Shown: piece by piece, positions 58,051 to 64,000 of the stretch
How the letters are laid out: each line of letters begins with the position of its first letter
How positions within the stretch are numbered: position 1 is the stretch's first letter
Origin: Aequorivita aurantiaca
GTDB lineage: Bacteria; Bacteroidota; Bacteroidia; Flavobacteriales; Flavobacteriaceae
Reading direction: 5' to 3'
Assembly (NCBI RefSeq): GCF_030410135.1
Contig: NZ_JAUGQQ010000010.1
Location: 1 to 64,000, forward strand
Length of the DNA stretch: 64,000 bases
Position numbers and translations under genes: made by a program
The notes under the pieces: model-generated
What the model saw: the letters and a program-made list of their open reading frames with translations, nothing else
What the model was told of the DNA's origin: nothing
Database searches by the model: none

Positions 58051-58141
58051 ACTTAATTTTTTAAACTTGCCTGCCTTTCGGCGTGAACAAATTAACTAAA
58101 AAACGCCGAGTTTATTTAATTGCTCGGCGATTTTCTTTTTT

Positions 58142-59935
58142 TTACATTTTATTTCGCTTTCGATCTACTTCCTTCAAATAGATCTTTCGAAGTCGCAGAT
58201 GGTTTGGAGTAACCTCCACATATTCATCTTTTTGAATGTATTCCAACGCTTCTTCCAAAGAAAATTTTATTGCGGGAATAATTCGCGCCTTATCGTCAGC
58301 ACCAGAGGAACGTACGTTTGAAAGCTTTTTGGTTTTAGTGATGTTTACCGCCATATCATCCTGACGGCTGTTTTCACCTATTACCTGACCTTCGTAAATA
58401 TCCTCATTTGGATGCACAAAGAAACGTCCGCGATCCTGCAGTTTATCGATAGAATATGGAATGGCCTGCCCAGTTTCCATTGAGACCAAACTTCCGTTCT
58501 GTCTTTCTGGAATGCCACCTTTCAACGGTTGGTATTCCAAGAAACGATGTGTCATGATTGCCTCTCCGGCAGTGGCGGTTAGCAATTGGTTACGAAGACC
58601 AATGATACCACGCGACGGAATGATGAATTTACAAACCATTCTATCACCCTTTCCTTCCATACTCAACATTTCTCCCTTTCGGATTGTTACCATATTAATG
58701 GCCGTTCCGCTTACTGTTTCGGGCAAATCGATGGTCATTTCCTCAACGGGTTCACATTTTACGCCGTCAATTTCTTTTATAATAACTTGTGGTTGACCAA
58801 TTTGAAGTTCGTACCCTTCGCGGCGCATGGTTTCAATCAAAACCGAAAGGTGCAAAACCCCACGACCGAAAACCATAAATTTATCGGCGCTATCGGTTAG
58901 TTGCATTCGCAAGGCAAGATTTTTTTCAAGTTCCTTTTCAAGACGTTCCTTAATGTGTCGAGAAGTAACAAATTTTCCGTCTTTCCCGAAAAAAGGCGAA
59001 TCGTTTATGGTGAAAAGCATACTCATTGTAGGCTCGTCAATAGCGATGGTTTTTAGTGCTTCGGGGTTTTCGGCATCGGCAACGGTGTCGCCAATCTCAA
59101 AACCTTCCAAGCCAACCAATGCACAAATATCACCAACTTGCACCTCACTAACTTTTTTACGGCCCAAACCTTCAAAGGTATGAAGCTCCTTTATTTTAGA
59201 TTTCACTTTGGATCCATCACGCTTCACCAAAGCAATCTGCATTCCTTCTTTTAAGATTCCTCTTTGCAAACGACCAATGGCTATACGCCCGGTAAAAGAT
59301 GAAAAGTCCAAAGAAGTAATTAACATTTGTAGGGTTCCCTCCTCAAAAACTGGAGTGGGAACGTGTTCCAAAACCATATCCAACAATGGTTCGATAGAAG
59401 TTGTTGGTTTTCTCCAATCATCGCTCATCCAGTTATGTTTCGCAGAGCCGTACACAGTTGGGAAATCAAGTTGCCATTCCTCGGCACCCAATTCAAACAT
59501 CAAATCAAAAACCGCCTCGTGCACTTCTTCCGGGGTACAGTTTTCCTTATCCACTTTATTGATGACCACACAGGGTTTCAGGCCTAGGGATATTGCTTTT
59601 TGCAGCACGAAACGAGTTTGTGGCATTGGTCCTTCAAAGGCATCAACAAGCAAACAAACCCCATCGGCCATATTTAATACCCGCTCTACTTCCCCGCCAA
59701 AATCGGCGTGACCAGGGGTATCTATAATATTGATTTTTGTATCCTTATATATAACTGATACGTTTTTTGAAGTAATTGTAATACCGCGTTCGCGCTCCAA
59801 ATCGTTGTTATCCAGGATGAGTTCTCCCGTATTTTCGTTCTCACGGAAGATACTACAGTGGTGCATAATTTTATCAACCAGTGTGGTTTTACCGTGGTCA
59901 ACGTGGGCAATAATGGCGATGTTTTTGACTTTCAT
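58142..59935 (-). CDS. typA: Ribosome-associated GTPase TypA/BipA
   Basis: 597-aa translational GTPase: [14 protein letters not shown] at residue 9, DTPGHADFGGEVERVL, NKVDKEN, and the TypA-type C-terminal domain (FIIPSRGIIGLRNQLLTATA). It acts in ribosome assembly and stress. Single-gene unit with its own -7 box upstream. Confidence 0.97.
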   Translation of the reverse strand: MKVKNIAIIAHVDHGKTTLVDKIMHHCSIFRENENTGELILDNNDLERERGITITSKNVSVIYKDTKINIIDTPGHADFGGEVERVLNMADGVCLLVDAFEGPMPQTRFVLQKAISLGLKPCVVINKVDKENCTPEEVHEAVFDLMFELGAEEWQLDFPTVYGSAKHNWMSDDWRKPTTSIEPLLDMVLEHVPTPVFEEGTLQMLITSLDFSSFTGRIAIGRLQRGILKEGMQIALVKRDGSKVKSKIKELHTFEGLGRKKVSEVQVGDICALVGLEGFEIGDTVADAENPEALKTIAIDEPTMSMLFTINDSPFFGKDGKFVTSRHIKERLEKELEKNLALRMQLTDSADKFMVFGRGVLHLSVLIETMRREGYELQIGQPQVIIKEIDGVKCEPVEEMTIDLPETVSGTAINMVTIRKGEMLSMEGKGDRMVCKFIIPSRGIIGLRNQLLTATAGEAIMTHRFLEYQPLKGGIPERQNGSLVSMETGQAIPYSIDKLQDRGRFFVHPNEDIYEGQVIGENSRQDDMAVNITKTKKLSNVRSSGADDKARIIPAIKFSLEEALEYIQKDEYVEVTPNHLRLRKIYLKEVDRKRNKM

Positions 59936-59964
59936 ACAGTTGTTCCTATTTTTTTGGAGGGTGC

Positions 59965-59972
59965 AAAAGTAG
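59965..59972 (-). promoter_or_regulatory. -7 box (TACTTTTG) of typA
   Basis: Perfect TAnnTTTG on the minus strand, 30 bases before the typA ATG; no clear -33 element. Confidence 0.5.
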
Positions 59973-60076
59973 TGTTTCTAAGTGGATTAGAATTAAAAGT
60001 TGGGGATTTATTTTGACAGAAAATTATCATTCCATAAAATATAAAAGAAGTATATTTATGTTAATTTTTTTAAGAT

Positions 60077-61465
60077 ATGATGAAAAAACTACTACTTACC
60101 TTATCAATATTTTGGGCAGTTTCGGGATTTTCGCAATTTGGCGAGCAGCAAATAATTTCTACTTCTACATTGAAACCCTATTTATCAATTCCTTTTGATA
60201 TAGACAATGATGGGTTTATGGATGTTTTAACCGCATCTGGCGAAACATATGAACTCAGTTGGTATAGAAATCTTGATGGTGCGGGAAATTTCGGAAGTGA
60301 GAATGTGATTGAGGGAACCAGTGCCTTATATCTATCAGTGGAATTTATTGATTTTGACAATGATGGAGATAAGGATATTCTTTATTTAAGAAATAATCCG
60401 CGTCAAGTGGTTTGGGTCGAAAATATAGATGGAGCAGGTAATTTTGGGGTCACCCATATATTAATTGAGGTGGATTTCATAGGTAATATACTTTCAATTG
60501 ATATGGACAATGATGGGGATATGGATTTATTGGCGGACATAACGGATACATTTACGGGATGGATTGTTTGGTATGAAAACCTAGATGGACAGGGAACTTT
60601 TGGAGAAGAGAATATTTTAATTCAAAACGACTATGCATATGTAAAATTAGCACTAGAAGATATTGACAACGATGGTTTGTTGGATATTTTGGCGACAGAA
60701 TTTGTATATAGTCAAGGTAAAATTTTTTGGTATAAAAATATGGGTAATGCTACATTTGGCCCAATGCAGATTATTTATCAATTTCTTTGGGTTCAATCTG
60801 GCGGAACCAACATTGTTGAATTTCAATATGCAGATATAAACACAGATGGAAAAAAAGATGTAATAATGACTTCTATAGATGATAATTCCGTTGCAAGCAC
60901 ACATTGGCTTGAAAACTTAAATAATCAAGGAAATTTTGGCGATATTCAGTTTATAATGGATACTGATGATCAATATCATTTTTATGATTTGGACAATGAT
61001 GCAGACAATGACATCTTACTATGGAATAGATTTACTGACAAGATTTCTTGGAAAGAAAACGAAGACGGCCAAGGAGAATTCGGAACACCAAGAACAATTA
61101 CTACCTCTGTTGATTTTCCAAGAGACGCTAAAGCTGCAGATTTTGATGGAGATGGCTGGTTAGATGTAGCTTCAGCATCTAGCGGTGACAATAAATTAGC
61201 TTGGTACAAAAATGACAGATTGGGTATTTCAGAAAATGAAGTTAATAACTACCTTGTTTTCCCGAACCCAACAAATGGAATTCTTCATATAAAATCAAAG
61301 CTACCCATTTCGCAAATTTCTGTTTTTAATCTTTTGGGGCAACTAATTGAAGAAAAGCAAAACATTGCTCAAATTGATCTATCCAAAGTAGAAGCTGGAG
61401 TTTATCTTTTAAAGATTGAAGACGAAAACGGAAATTCACAAACCCATAAAATTGTAAAAGAATAA
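60077..61465 (+). CDS. Type IX secretion cargo protein with FG-GAP/VCBS repeats
   Basis: 462 aa. Signal peptide (LLLTLSIFWAVSGFSQ), about seven FG-GAP-type calcium-binding repeats with DxDxDG loops (DIDNDGFMDVLTAS, DFDNDGDKDILYLR, DMDNDGDMDLLADI, DFDGDGWLDVASAS) and a T9SS type A sorting domain (NYLVFPNPTNGILHIKS; GVYLLKIEDENGNSQTHKIV). Secreted or surface-bound beta-propeller; ligand unknown. Two adjacent ATGs at 60077/60080. Confidence 0.92.
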   Translation: MMKKLLLTLSIFWAVSGFSQFGEQQIISTSTLKPYLSIPFDIDNDGFMDVLTASGETYELSWYRNLDGAGNFGSENVIEGTSALYLSVEFIDFDNDGDKDILYLRNNPRQVVWVENIDGAGNFGVTHILIEVDFIGNILSIDMDNDGDMDLLADITDTFTGWIVWYENLDGQGTFGEENILIQNDYAYVKLALEDIDNDGLLDILATEFVYSQGKIFWYKNMGNATFGPMQIIYQFLWVQSGGTNIVEFQYADINTDGKKDVIMTSIDDNSVASTHWLENLNNQGNFGDIQFIMDTDDQYHFYDLDNDADNDILLWNRFTDKISWKENEDGQGEFGTPRTITTSVDFPRDAKAADFDGDGWLDVASASSGDNKLAWYKNDRLGISENEVNNYLVFPNPTNGILHIKSKLPISQISVFNLLGQLIEEKQNIAQIDLSKVEAGVYLLKIEDENGNSQTHKIVKE

Positions 61466-61496
61466 ATCTTGCCAAACTTCCATTAAACTTTCAAAG

Positions 61497-61526
61497 TTGA
61501 GCAAAAGAAGCTTTTAACTACCTTTG
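61497..61526 (+). promoter_or_regulatory. Promoter of kdsA
   Basis: TTG at 61497-61499, 19-base spacer, TACCTTTG at 61519-61526. An AAGGAG-like site (61537-61542) precedes the ATG. Confidence 0.75.
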
Positions 61527-61547
61527 TTTTAAAATTAAGGAGAAACA

Positions 61548-62366
61548 ATGCAACTGAATAAAATCCCGAAAATAAAACACACAACTGCCAACAATTTCTT
61601 CCTTCTTGCTGGCCCATGCGCTATTGAAGGCGAGGAAATGGCAATGCAGATTGCTGAAAAGATTGTAAAAATTACCGACAAGCTCGAAATTCCATACATA
61701 TTTAAAGGAAGTTTTAAAAAAGCGAACCGAAGCCGAATTGATAGTTTTACGGGAATTGGCGATGAAAAAGCATTAAAAATACTTCGAAAAGTTTCAGAAA
61801 CTTTTGGTGTTCCAACCGTTACCGATATTCACGAAATAAGTGATGCAGCAATGGCCGCAGAATATGTGGATGTTTTACAAATACCAGCTTTTTTAGTACG
61901 TCAAACAGATTTGGTGGTTGCTGCCGCTGAAACTGGAAAAGTGGTAAACTTGAAAAAAGGTCAATTTATGAGTCCGGAAAGTATGAAACACGCCGTGACC
62001 AAAGTTACCGATTGCAACAATCAGCAAGTATTAATTACAGATCGCGGAACTATGTTTGGATATCAAGATATGATTGTTGATTTCCGCGGTATACCAACTA
62101 TGAAACAATTTGCTCCGGTGATTCTTGACGTAACCCATAGTTTACAACAGCCCAATCAAACCGTGGGTGTAACAGGCGGAAGACCGGAAATGATTTCAAC
62201 AATTGCACGTGCGGGAATTGCGACCGGCGCCGATGGAATTTTTATTGAGACCCACTTTGATCCCGCAAATGCAAAGAGCGATGGGGCGAATATGCTAAAT
62301 TTAAGTTTGCTTGAAAAACTATTGACAGACCTTGTTGCCATCCGGAAAACGGTCAATATCCTATAA
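61548..62366 (+). CDS. kdsA: 3-deoxy-8-phosphooctulonate synthase
   Basis: 272-aa enzyme condensing arabinose-5-phosphate with phosphoenolpyruvate to KDO-8-phosphate for lipid A-core. Signatures: AGPCAIEGEEMAMQIA, IFKGSFKKANRSRIDSFTGI, TDIHE, QIPAFLVRQTDL-type segment (LQIPAFLVRQTDLVVAAAET), KKGQFMSPESM and TEHFDPANAKSDG-like metal site (as written: IETHFDPANAKSDGANMLNL). The Asn-rather-than-Cys choice of metal-independent forms appears near KLEG-type N-terminus; Cys in AGPCAIE suggests nothing decisive. Confidence 0.95.
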   Translation: MQLNKIPKIKHTTANNFFLLAGPCAIEGEEMAMQIAEKIVKITDKLEIPYIFKGSFKKANRSRIDSFTGIGDEKALKILRKVSETFGVPTVTDIHEISDAAMAAEYVDVLQIPAFLVRQTDLVVAAAETGKVVNLKKGQFMSPESMKHAVTKVTDCNNQQVLITDRGTMFGYQDMIVDFRGIPTMKQFAPVILDVTHSLQQPNQTVGVTGGRPEMISTIARAGIATGADGIFIETHFDPANAKSDGANMLNLSLLEKLLTDLVAIRKTVNIL

Positions 62367-62383
62367 ATGTTACTAAAATAATT

Positions 62384-62419
62384 GAAGAGCCCTGCCAGTT
62401 AACGTTGGCAGGGCTCTTC
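62384..62419 (+). terminator. Strong hairpin after kdsA
   Basis: 14-bp perfect stem GAAGAGCCCTGCCA / TGGCAGGGCTCTTC with loop gttaacgt, 17 bases after the kdsA stop. There is no downstream T-run, so it may be a transcript-end stabiliser rather than a classical terminator. Confidence 0.6.
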
Positions 62420-62474
62420 GGCTAAAAAAAATAATTATAACAAATAAGCTTGTTGAAATTCAATTATTTACAAA

Positions 62475-62547
62475 ATGAAAAAGCTGTTCCACAAAATGGA
62501 ACAGCTTTGTCAAAGAATGGCACCTTAACTCCCCAATTAATTTGCTT
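62475..62547 (-). ncRNA. Candidate small RNA 1 (GGGG-loop hairpin + terminator)
   Basis: Predicted 5' end about 62547, from a promoter with TTGAC at 62577-62581, a 20-base spacer and CATCTTTA at 62551-62558. The RNA has a hairpin TTAATT-GGGG-AGTTAA (closed further by GCA/TGC), a short linker and a terminator stem AAAGCTGTTCC / GGAACAGCTTT (62480-62508) followed by five Ts. It shares the 18-base block AATTAATTGGGGAGTTAA with candidate 2. No convincing ORF. Confidence 0.6.
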
Positions 62548-62550
62548 CTG

Positions 62551-62581
62551 TAAAGATGCGAAGAACTTTTTTACCAGTCAA
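62551..62581 (-). promoter_or_regulatory. Promoter of candidate sRNA 1
   Basis: TTGAC (62577-62581) and CATCTTTA (62551-62558) with 20 bases between TTG-side and -7 box counted from the TTG end; identical spacing to the sRNA 2 promoter. Confidence 0.5.
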
Positions 62582-62582
62582 G

Positions 62583-62618
62583 AGGAAAAACCCTGTTTTT
62601 ATATGGGGGATTTCCCCC
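62583..62618. promoter_or_regulatory. Twin palindrome upstream of sRNA 1
   Basis: AGGAAAAACCCTGT (62583-62596), 8-base spacer, GGGGGATTTCCCCC (62605-62618). Relative to the predicted minus-strand start these are centred near -43 and -66. The same pair occurs inverted at 62758-62793. Confidence 0.65.
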
Positions 62619-62649
62619 TTTTTTGGGTGCTGAAAATATCGATATATGG

Positions 62650-62723
62650 CAAAAAAAAAGGTTGTCTGAAACAGACAACCTTCCCAAACCACTATTTATT
62701 AACTCCCCAATTAATTCTTAGTG
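62650..62723 (-). ncRNA. Candidate small RNA 2 (GGGG-loop hairpin + terminator)
   Basis: Predicted 5' end about 62721-62723, from TTGAC at 62753-62757, 20-base spacer and CATCTTTG at 62727-62734. Structure: CACTA / TAGTG closing stem, ATTAATT-GGGG-AGTTAAT hairpin, linker gtttggg, terminator AAGGTTGTCTG / CAGACAACCTT (62658-62682) with a run of nine Ts. Same conserved 18-base block as candidate 1, different terminator sequence. Confidence 0.65.
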
Positions 62724-62726
62724 ATA

Positions 62727-62757
62727 CAAAGATGCGGTATAAACAAATACTGGTCAA
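62727..62757 (-). promoter_or_regulatory. Promoter of candidate sRNA 2
   Basis: TTGAC at 62753-62757 and CATCTTTG at 62727-62734, spacer 20. One mismatch to TAnnTTTG. Confidence 0.55.
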
Positions 62758-62793
62758 GGGGGAAATCCCCCTTTTTTTTACAGGGTTTTTCCT
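62758..62793. promoter_or_regulatory. Twin palindrome upstream of sRNA 2
   Basis: GGGGGAAATCCCCC (62758-62771), 8 Ts, ACAGGGTTTTTCCT (62780-62793; full palindrome to 62795). Exact reverse complement of the element at 62583-62618 except for the spacer. Confidence 0.65.
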
Positions 62794-62846
62794 GTTTTTG
62801 AGGATTGACGGGCACTGAAGGCATAAATCAATTTTGAAAAAAAATG

Positions 62847-62889
62847 TTGTAGAATATCTTTTTTTACATTTACTTTGTTTTTCAAAGTA
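62847..62889 (+). promoter_or_regulatory. Promoter and inverted-repeat operator of the membrane-protein/wHTH operon
   Basis: TTG at 62847-62849, 20-base spacer, TTACTTTG at 62870-62877 (one mismatch). The inverted repeat TACTTTG-ttttt-CAAAGTA (62871-62889) covers the -7 box and the predicted start, a repressor-like position. The same repeat is at 63823-63839. Confidence 0.6.
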
Positions 62890-62896
62890 CTTTAAT

Positions 62897-63505
62897 ATGG
62901 ATAAAAACAATTATCTCAACGATATAAAGGACATTAAGGATTTAATGGACCGCTCTTCCAGATTTATTTCCCTAAGTGGCCTATCTGGCATATTGGCTGG
63001 AATCTATGCTCTCTTGGGCGCATTCATTGCATATGTATTTATTTTTCCAAAGTCCGGTGAATATCTTACCCTTCACAGTTGGAACTTTAAACTCACGTTG
63101 AGTCTTTTAGCCGCGGTTCTCATTCTTAGTGTATTAACCGCCTATCTTTTAACCTCGCGAAGGGCAAAAAAAAACAAAGAAAATATTTGGGACTCCACCA
63201 CCCGAAGACTTTTACTCAATTTTTTGATTCCTTTAGTAACAGGTGGAATTTATATAGTCATAAAATTGAATAGCCAACATTACGGACTCACCGCTTCATT
63301 AATGCTCATTTTTTATGGCCTTGCCGTGGTGAACGCCTCTAAATATACAATTGGTAACGTAAAATATTTAGGCTATGCCGAAATAATAATTGGGCTAATC
63401 TGTGCTGCATTCCCCGTTTATGGTTTCTGGTTTTGGCTTTTGGGCTTTGGGTTGTTCCATATTATTTACGGCAGTTTTATGTATATAAAAGAGCGAAAAA
63501 ACTGA
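62897..63505 (+). CDS. Polytopic membrane protein next to wHTH regulator
   Basis: 202 aa from the ATG at 62897 (MDKNNYLNDIKDIKDLMDRS); the frame extends to a TTG at 62834, upstream of the predicted promoter, so it is not used. A charged cytoplasmic N-terminus is followed by about six membrane spans (e.g. GILAGIYALLGAFIAYVFIF; LTLSLLAAVLILSVLTAYLL). No family function is known to me. It is followed 2 bases later by the winged-helix gene, a pairing that suggests membrane-state signalling. Confidence 0.8.
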   Translation: MDKNNYLNDIKDIKDLMDRSSRFISLSGLSGILAGIYALLGAFIAYVFIFPKSGEYLTLHSWNFKLTLSLLAAVLILSVLTAYLLTSRRAKKNKENIWDSTTRRLLLNFLIPLVTGGIYIVIKLNSQHYGLTASLMLIFYGLAVVNASKYTIGNVKYLGYAEIIIGLICAAFPVYGFWFWLLGFGLFHIIYGSFMYIKERKN

Positions 63506-63507
63506 GC

Positions 63508-63804
63508 GTGGGTATCATAGACAACATAAACAAACTTTTTGACCACCGTATACGATTGGGAATTATGAGCATTCTTATTGTGAATGAGGATGCGGACTTT
63601 AACCGGTTGAAGGAACTGCTGGCGGTTACCGATGGTAATTTGGCCAGCCATATTAAGGCATTGGAACAGGCCGAATACATTCTAGTAGAGAAAAGTTTCG
63701 TTGGCAGAAAACCAAATACTTCCTATTCAGCTACCAATTTAGGTCGCATCGAATTTAAAAAACACATTGAAGCACTCGAAAAATTAATACAAAAACCTAA
63801 TTAA
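63508..63804 (+). CDS. Winged-helix transcriptional regulator (HTH_34/MarR-like)
   Basis: 98 aa starting at GTG 63508 (VGIIDNINKLFDHRIRLGIM), right after the membrane-protein stop. wHTH: LGIMSILIVNEDADFNRLKE, LLAVTDGNLASHIKALEQAE (recognition helix) and the wing VEKSFVGRKPNTSYSATNLG. Members are small repressors that often control a membrane protein in the same operon. The inverted repeats at 62872 and 63823 are candidate targets. The upstream-extended frame to 63433 overlaps the previous gene and is rejected. Confidence 0.88.
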   Translation: MGIIDNINKLFDHRIRLGIMSILIVNEDADFNRLKELLAVTDGNLASHIKALEQAEYILVEKSFVGRKPNTSYSATNLGRIEFKKHIEALEKLIQKPN

Positions 63805-63822
63805 ACCTTTTTTTATCTAACA

Positions 63823-63839
63823 ACTTTGAAAAACAAAGT
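63823..63839. promoter_or_regulatory. Second copy of the ACTTTG-N5-CAAAGT operator
   Basis: ACTTTG-aaaaa-CAAAGT, same 5-base spacing and same following bases (ACTTTTAAT) as at 62872. It overlaps a CAACTTTG -7-like box (63821-63828), 25 bases before the ATG at 63864. Confidence 0.6.
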
Positions 63840-63863
63840 ACTTTTAATCTCTAAAATAGAAAC

Positions 63864-64000
63864 CATGCAAACACACAAAAACAATTTCGCGACAGATAAA
63901 AATAAAAGGCTCCTTGGCATATTGTCCGCGGTAATAATTTTATTATTAATTCCTTTAATAGCTATGCAGTTTACGGATGAGGTAAATTGGGATTTATTCG
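63864..64000 (+). CDS. Small membrane protein, 3' end off window
   Basis: Open from ATG 63864 to the edge (45 codons): MQTHKNNFATDKNKRLLGIL, then a membrane helix (SAVIILLLIPLIAMQF) and TDEVNWDLF. Same strand and same upstream repeat as the wHTH operon, so probably coregulated. Function unknown. Confidence 0.75.

Noticed and set aside
62450-62818. 122-aa plus-strand ORF in the kdsA-membrane protein spacer
   Set aside because: It crosses both twin palindromes and both terminators; composition is unlike a protein and no start signal is present.
62834-62896. TTG-started 21-residue extension of the membrane protein
   Set aside because: The predicted promoter and operator lie downstream of that TTG, so it would not be in the transcript.
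62692-62910. 72-aa minus-strand ORF over sRNA 2
   Set aside because: It runs through the predicted sRNA promoter and start and ends at the conserved hairpin block; explained better by RNA structure.

Overview
The window reads as chromosome of a marine-type member of the Flavobacteriaceae (Bacteroidetes). Several lines point the same way. Promoters match the Bacteroidetes form (-33 TTG, -7 TAnnTTTG). There is a type IX secretion C-terminal domain and an SprB-repeat surface protein. Shine-Dalgarno sequences are almost absent except a very strong one before rpsU. Protein families such as DUF3467, DUF2851 and NamZ/DUF1343 fit, as does the gene order tRNA-tuf-tRNA-secE-nusG-rplKAJL-rpoBC. The genus cannot be fixed from sequence alone.

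Layout. 1-1938 is the 5' part of a large secreted repeat protein (minus strand, running off the left edge). 2418-4016 is prfC. 4136-17965 is one long minus-strand block for translation and transcription: tRNA-Thr, Tyr, Gly, Thr, tuf, tRNA-Trp, secE, nusG, rplK, rplA, rplJ, rplL, rpoB, rpoC and a DUF3467 gene. Upstream of it lie hpf, a XerC-like recombinase and rpsU. 19761-34050 is mostly housekeeping and membrane genes: an outer-membrane-type protein, acyl-CoA dehydrogenase, an HhH protein, AGCS symporter, PspC, DUF2851, DUF202, a CBS-domain cysteine synthase, a LolE-like permease, NamZ, YkgJ, an amidohydrolase, and an antitoxin with a broken ParE toxin. 34099-38937 is a beta-barrel/TPR pair. 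39168-40412 holds a small surface protein and ftsE.

40448-58050 is a cell-surface polysaccharide cluster. It has a GT-C-type membrane enzyme, a subtilisin-like protease, a zinc-ribbon methyltransferase, four glycosyltransferases, a sugar ketoisomerase, a flippase, a sugar aminotransferase, a FemAB/GNAT-like acyltransferase, two tandem sulfatase-fold membrane enzymes, a NoeA-like methyltransferase with a kinase-like N-terminus, and a small FDPG membrane protein. The last seven genes overlap or abut and look like one operon. Together they suggest a glycan carrying an acylated 3-amino sugar and further decorations. typA, a T9SS cargo protein and kdsA follow.

62367-64000 is the most unusual part. 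It appears to hold two paralogous minus-strand small RNA genes, each about 70 nt. Each has its own promoter, a shared GGGG-loop hairpin and its own terminator. Each is preceded at about -43 and -66 by the same two palindromes, in swapped order. Next to them is a membrane-protein/winged-helix-regulator operon with a 17-bp inverted repeat over its promoter; the same repeat recurs before the next gene. No rRNA, CRISPR array, IS element or prophage was found.
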